Shown here: piece after piece, positions 14,288 to 14,403 of the stretch
Layout: each line of letters opens with the position of its first letter
How positions within the stretch are numbered: position 1 is the stretch's first letter
Source: JADFRG01 sp036986135
Lineage (GTDB): Bacteria > Chloroflexota > Anaerolineae > Anaerolineales > E44-bin32
Direction of reading: 5' to 3'
Assembly: GCA_036986135.1 (NCBI GenBank)
Contig: BTQZ01000056.1
Coordinates: 1-14,403 of the forward strand
Length of the DNA: 14,403 nt
Position numbers and translations under genes: made by a program
Notes under the pieces: generated by a model
Database searches by the model: none
Seen by the model: the letters and a program-made list of their open reading frames with translations, nothing else
What the model was told of the DNA's origin: nothing

Positions 14288-14403
14288 CTGTGATCGCTTC
14301 TCTAGTATCCCCTTCTGGGGCCCGGGGGAGGGGCCTGTTCTCCCCGAATGCTCGGCAGCACCATACAAATGGCTATGCGCAGTCAGCTTTGAGCGGTAGC
14401 TTT
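14288..14403. other. Upstream region of the kinase gene, window end
   Basis: No gene is recognised in these 116 bases. The minus strand has GATACT (14304-14309), a -10-like hexamer 16 nt before the kinase ATG, with GAGAAG between as ribosome site. A G/C-rich run (14314-14337) lies just upstream. No -35 box is convincing. Confidence 0.3.

Overview
The window is dense, high-GC bacterial DNA with short intergenic gaps. Gene content resembles Chloroflexota (Anaerolineae-like) more than any other group I recognise: a SEDS protein fused to a penicillin-binding-protein domain, FhaA/FhaB-type FHA proteins, a PP2C phosphatase with an extracellular FecR-like domain, and an RtcB/archease pair. This placement is inference from gene families, not a search result. 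No tRNA, rRNA, insertion sequence, phage gene or CRISPR array was seen.

Layout, left to right. (1) 1-632, minus: ribosomal protein S16 (rpsP), cut by the window edge, with an unusually long Ala/Glu-rich tail. (2) 651-677: a terminator-like hairpin just before rpsP. (3) 736-5529, minus: a compact run, fhaA-like gene, fhaB-like gene, mtnP (methylthioadenosine phosphorylase) and a SEDS-PBP fusion whose transpeptidase active-site motifs are all missing. (4) 5586-6446, minus: a second fhaA-like paralogue. (5) 6547-8439, plus: archease and RtcB RNA ligase. (6) 8508-14287, minus: a soluble Ser/Thr kinase, an intact PP2C phosphatase with a membrane segment and FecR-like outer domain, a second protein of the same layout whose PP2C metal ligands are lost, and tyrosyl-tRNA synthetase.

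How it fits together. Kinase, PP2C, FhaA, FhaB, SEDS protein and PBP are the parts of the cell-growth phospho-signalling locus known from Actinobacteria (fhaA-fhaB-pstP-rodA-pbpA-pknA-pknB). Here the locus is rearranged: the kinase has no membrane or PASTA region, the extracellular domains sit on the phosphatase and on a pseudo-phosphatase, and the PBP half of the fusion looks catalytically dead. The most interesting reading is a kinase/phosphatase switch in which envelope sensing belongs to a phosphatase/pseudo-phosphatase pair, with FHA proteins as readers and a SEDS-pseudo-PBP fusion as a possible output.

Expression. Four genes (both fhaA paralogues, archease, tyrS) have a TANNNT -10-like hexamer 6-7 nt before the start codon and no clear Shine-Dalgarno sequence, as expected for leaderless transcripts. 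The SEDS-PBP fusion and the PP2C gene have clear GGAGG sites.
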